The notes under the pieces: model-generated | Told to the model about the DNA's origin: nothing | What the model saw: only the letters and a program-made list of their open reading frames with translations | Databases searched by the model: none | Shown: positions 62,087-64,000 of the stretch, piece by piece | Layout: the number at the start of each line of letters is the position of its first letter | Numbering within the stretch: position 1 is the first letter of the stretch | Source of the DNA: Rossellomorea marisflavi | GTDB lineage: Bacteria; Bacillota; Bacilli; Bacillales; Bacillaceae_B | Assembly: GCF_001274775.1 (NCBI RefSeq) | Contig: NZ_LGUE01000005.1 | Span: forward strand, 447,173-511,172 | Length of the DNA: 64,000 bases | Reading direction: 5' to 3' | Made by a program: the position numbers and the translations under genes

Positions 62087-63016
62087 ATGTCAGAAGCAAA
62101 AATCAATCCATATCTACTACTTGCGATCGGTGTCATTTCCGTATCCACTTCCGCCATCATCGTCAAGTTCTCGGCGGCTCCTGCAGGGGTGCTGGCATTT
62201 TATCGACTTTTCTTCACCGTCCTGCTCATGACACCGTTTTTTCTCCTACACTATGTGAAAGAATTGAAACTTATTACCGTGAAGGACTGGGGCCTTTGCC
62301 TTCTCGCCGGCGGCTTCCTTGCTTTTCACTTCATCCTATGGTTCGAATCCCTCAACTATACATCTGTGGCGAGCTCAACCGTCCTTGTGACCCTCCAGCC
62401 ACTCTTTGCCTTTTTGGGAGCGTATCTCTTCTTCGGTGAAAAGCTTACGGGGAAATCAGTGATCTCCGCCATACTTGCAGTATCAGGCAGTGTTGTAATC
62501 AGTTGGGGGGACTTCAAGGTAAGTGGGACTGCCCTGTGGGGTGATCTTCTCGCACTGGTGGCGTGTGCCTTGGTGACAGGGTATCTTCTGTTCGGCCAAA
62601 CCATCAGGAAACGCCTTTCCCTCATGACGTATACGTATATCGTGTACGCCATGAGTGCAGCCGTCCTATTTATTTATTCTCTGATCAAGGGTGAATCGTT
62701 TTATCCGTACGCAGGAGAAGAATGGCTGTACTTCTTGCTACTGGCTATCATCCCTACGCTCCTTGGGCATTCATTGTTCAACTGGTCACTGAAATGGCTC
62801 AGTACCTCGACAATCTCCATGGCGATCTTATTTGAGCCGGTCGGTGCAGCGATTTTGGCTTATTGGCTTTTATCCGAGAAAATCTTACTCACCCAGGTCG
62901 TGGGTGCAGGAATCATCCTTTTGGGCGTAACGATTTTCTTGTTGGAAGAACGGAAACTGAAAAAAGCACTGAAAGAGTTGAGGAAGGTGGAGGAGAGCAG
63001 TGGAGTTCCTTTATAG
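62087..63016 (+). CDS. EamA/DMT-family transporter
   Basis: A 309-residue ten-helix transporter with two EamA repeats (about 10-135 and 145-285) and a basic/acidic C-terminal tail. The ATG at 62087 follows AGGGGTG at 9 bases; an upstream ATG at 62045 would give 14 more residues without a good site. The substrate is unknown. Its last 17 bases overlap the start of the next gene. Confidence 0.88.
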   Translation: MSEAKINPYLLLAIGVISVSTSAIIVKFSAAPAGVLAFYRLFFTVLLMTPFFLLHYVKELKLITVKDWGLCLLAGGFLAFHFILWFESLNYTSVASSTVLVTLQPLFAFLGAYLFFGEKLTGKSVISAILAVSGSVVISWGDFKVSGTALWGDLLALVACALVTGYLLFGQTIRKRLSLMTYTYIVYAMSAAVLFIYSLIKGESFYPYAGEEWLYFLLLAIIPTLLGHSLFNWSLKWLSTSTISMAILFEPVGAAILAYWLLSEKILLTQVVGAGIILLGVTIFLLEERKLKKALKELRKVEESSGVPL

Positions 63017-63494
63017 AAAGGCGTGCCTTGCTGATGCAGAGAGCATCGCCAGAGTGCATGTGGAAAGCTGGAGATCGACCTATAAGGAAATCGTGTCAGA
63101 CAGATATCTGGATTCCTTGTCAATAGAAGAGAAGAAGCTGAAGTGGGAACGGATCCTGTCGGAAGACCATCATACAATGGTTTCCACGACGAAAGACGGA
63201 GTGGTTGTCGGTTTTGCATCTGTGGGCAAGGAAAGAAGCGGGGAGTATGATGGGGAACTGTATGCCATTTATCTAGTAAGGGATTTCCAAGGGAAGGGGA
63301 TCGGAAGGGAGTTATTCTCGCGGAGCATCTCCTCCCTCAAGGCTCTTGGTTGTCACGATATGTTCATCTGGGTCTTGAGGGAGAATGCATCTAAGACGTT
63401 CTATTATTCCTACAATCCTGAAATCGTTAAAGAAGAGACGATCATCATCGGGGGTGAAGGGTACGTGGAAGAAGGTCTTCTACTATCCATTTGA
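63000..63494 (+). CDS. GNAT N-acetyltransferase
   Basis: A 164-residue acetyltransferase. The fold is clear: N-terminal RKACLADAESIARVHVESWRSTY, the acetyl-CoA loop VRDFQGKGIGRELFSRS (about 93-109) and WVLRENASKTFYYS near 130. The start is GTG at 63000 inside the end of the transporter gene, with AAGGTGGAGGAG upstream, so the two are probably co-translated. The acetylated substrate is unknown. Confidence 0.87.
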   Translation: MEFLYRKACLADAESIARVHVESWRSTYKEIVSDRYLDSLSIEEKKLKWERILSEDHHTMVSTTKDGVVVGFASVGKERSGEYDGELYAIYLVRDFQGKGIGRELFSRSISSLKALGCHDMFIWVLRENASKTFYYSYNPEIVKEETIIIGGEGYVEEGLLLSI

Positions 63495-63504
63495 CTCCGA
63501 TGCT

Positions 63505-63690
63505 TTATGAAAAGGTGTACGTCAGTCCCGAGAATATGACTGCCATCGTGGAGGAGAAGATGAATGTAAGCGCGGAACCGATTTTGATGCCTGCGCTTTC
63601 ACTGATCTTCAGTGCTTGGATATAAGAATACGAGAACAGGTAGACAGCCATGATGAAGGATACGGCCTGTCCAATAGGTAGAAGTAGCAT
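63505..63690 (-). CDS. Small two-helix membrane protein, unknown
   Basis: A 61-residue, mostly hydrophobic protein (MLLLPIGQAVSFIMAVYLFSYSY, then a second helix about 33-55). The ATG at 63690 lies 12 bases after AAAGGGG; a TTG seven codons earlier overlaps that site. It converges on the acetyltransferase gene. Not recognised; it could be spurious. Confidence 0.5.
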   Translation of the reverse strand: MLLLPIGQAVSFIMAVYLFSYSYIQALKISESAGIKIGSALTFIFSSTMAVIFSGLTYTFS

Positions 63691-63783
63691 AAGTGAAGCA
63701 GCCCCTTTCAATGCAGTATGGAATCATGTATATGAGGCGCTCTATAAAAAAAGAATAATATATAAAAAAAGATAAAAAATATA

Positions 63784-63812
63784 TTGCAATAATAATTACA
63801 GCGTGATATATT
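63784..63812 (+). promoter_or_regulatory. First promoter of an rRNA operon (P1 candidate)
   Basis: The -35 is TTGCAA (63784-63789), the spacer 17 bases and the -10 TATATT (63807-63812), within an AT-rich tract (63740-63790) resembling an UP element. Confidence 0.6.
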
Positions 63813-63854
63813 AATACATGTCGCTGATGCGCAACGGATTTTACAAAAAAGAAG

Positions 63855-63884
63855 TTGACATGAATCGACGGTATATGTTACATT
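63855..63884 (+). promoter_or_regulatory. Second promoter of an rRNA operon (P2 candidate)
   Basis: A perfect -35 TTGACA (63855-63860), an 18-base spacer and TACATT (63879-63884). Tandem P1/P2 promoters about 70 bases apart are usual before Bacillus rRNA operons. Confidence 0.65.
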
Positions 63885-63899
63885 TAAGTGGTCGTTTCA

Positions 63900-64000
63900 G
63901 AGAGAAACGAAGCGCTTACAATTCATTTGAACCTTGAAAACTGAACAAAACAAGACAAACACGTCAACGTTAATTCTAGATTTATTTTTAAAGAGCTATT
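63900..64000 (+). other. Pre-16S rRNA leader, 16S gene just outside the window
   Basis: The sequence contains the leader text ACCTTGAAAACTGAAC, then CGTCAACGTTAATTC and TTTATTTTTAAAGAGCTATT, which I recognise as the conserved lead-in to 16S rRNA in Bacillus (boxA-like and RNase III stem portions). The mature 16S start is not within the window. Confidence 0.75.

Noticed and set aside
1..64000. CRISPR arrays, insertion sequences, prophage or defence islands.
   Set aside because: No spaced direct repeats, transposase, integrase or recognisable defence genes were seen; the two repeat clusters lack spacers or mobility genes.

Overview
The window is a chromosomal segment of a low-to-mid-GC, spore-forming member of the Bacillaceae. 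The gene order mrp, yufK, pbpD, kapD, kapB, patB, yugF, alaR-alaT, yugI, yuzA, yugJ, pgi, yugN, yugO follows the Bacillus subtilis mrp-kinB-yug region. Shine-Dalgarno sites are strong (AAGGAGG type), TTG and GTG starts are common, and CcpA (cre), PerR and NagR type sites are present. A Rossellomorea / 'Bacillus marisflavi'-like marine or soil Bacillaceae would fit, but that is inference. No phage, insertion sequence, CRISPR array or defence island was recognised.

Layout. 1-3896: leftward mrpA-B-C-D sodium/proton antiporter operon, with mrpD cut by the window edge. 4179-14448: yug/kap core with cell-wall synthesis (pbpD), sporulation signalling (kapD, kapB, but no kinB), two surface lipoproteins (a cyclophilin and a SodC-like protein missing one copper ligand), patB, yugF, alaRT and a small XRE regulator. 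14590-14764: seven 25-bp tandem repeats. 14852-21114: SNF-family transporter, yugI, an aldehyde dehydrogenase-DUF779 operon under a cre site, and katA under two PerR boxes. 21316-27064: rocR-like regulator with rocA, rocD and rocG, converting ornithine to glutamate semialdehyde, glutamate and 2-oxoglutarate. The regulator lacks the GAFTGA loop expected of a sigma-54 activator. 27212-36120: a further aldehyde dehydrogenase, yuzA, yugJ, pgi, asnO, yugN, the K+ channel yugO and an acetyltransferase.

36259-49534 is the most accessory part: a von Willebrand A lipoprotein, a signal-less GH16-like protein, a DUF4176 lipoprotein, a LysR / old-yellow-enzyme / EamA set with clear palindromic operator candidates, a collapsed lytS-type sensor kinase gene, a 1203-residue secreted GH32 fructan hydrolase behind a cre site, and two unrecognised proteins. 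49590-49662 is tRNA-Ala(GGC) on the minus strand. 49951-53689: nagA-nagB facing nagR across two NagR operator candidates, then a HAD phosphatase. 54149-56140 is a lipoteichoic acid synthase. 56292-56770 is a repeat cluster of about 172-bp units ending in a long hairpin element. 56924-60464 is fruR-fruK-fruA with a cre between the -35 and -10 boxes. Two MgtC-family genes converge tail to tail at 61296. A transporter, an acetyltransferase and a small membrane protein follow. The window ends inside tandem promoters and a leader typical of a Bacillus rRNA operon, whose 16S gene should start just past 64000.

Themes: sodium and potassium handling (mrp, yugO, SNF transporter), carbon catabolite control (several cre sites before sugar and aldehyde genes), amino-acid turnover (roc, alaT, patB, asnO), and envelope maintenance (pbpD, ltaS, lipoproteins). 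I did not find a clearly new multi-gene system. The strongest leads are the GAFTGA-less RocR-like regulator, the SodC homologue with an altered copper site, kapB without kinB, the DUF4176 lipoprotein outside a type VII locus, the lytS relic and the two repeat clusters.
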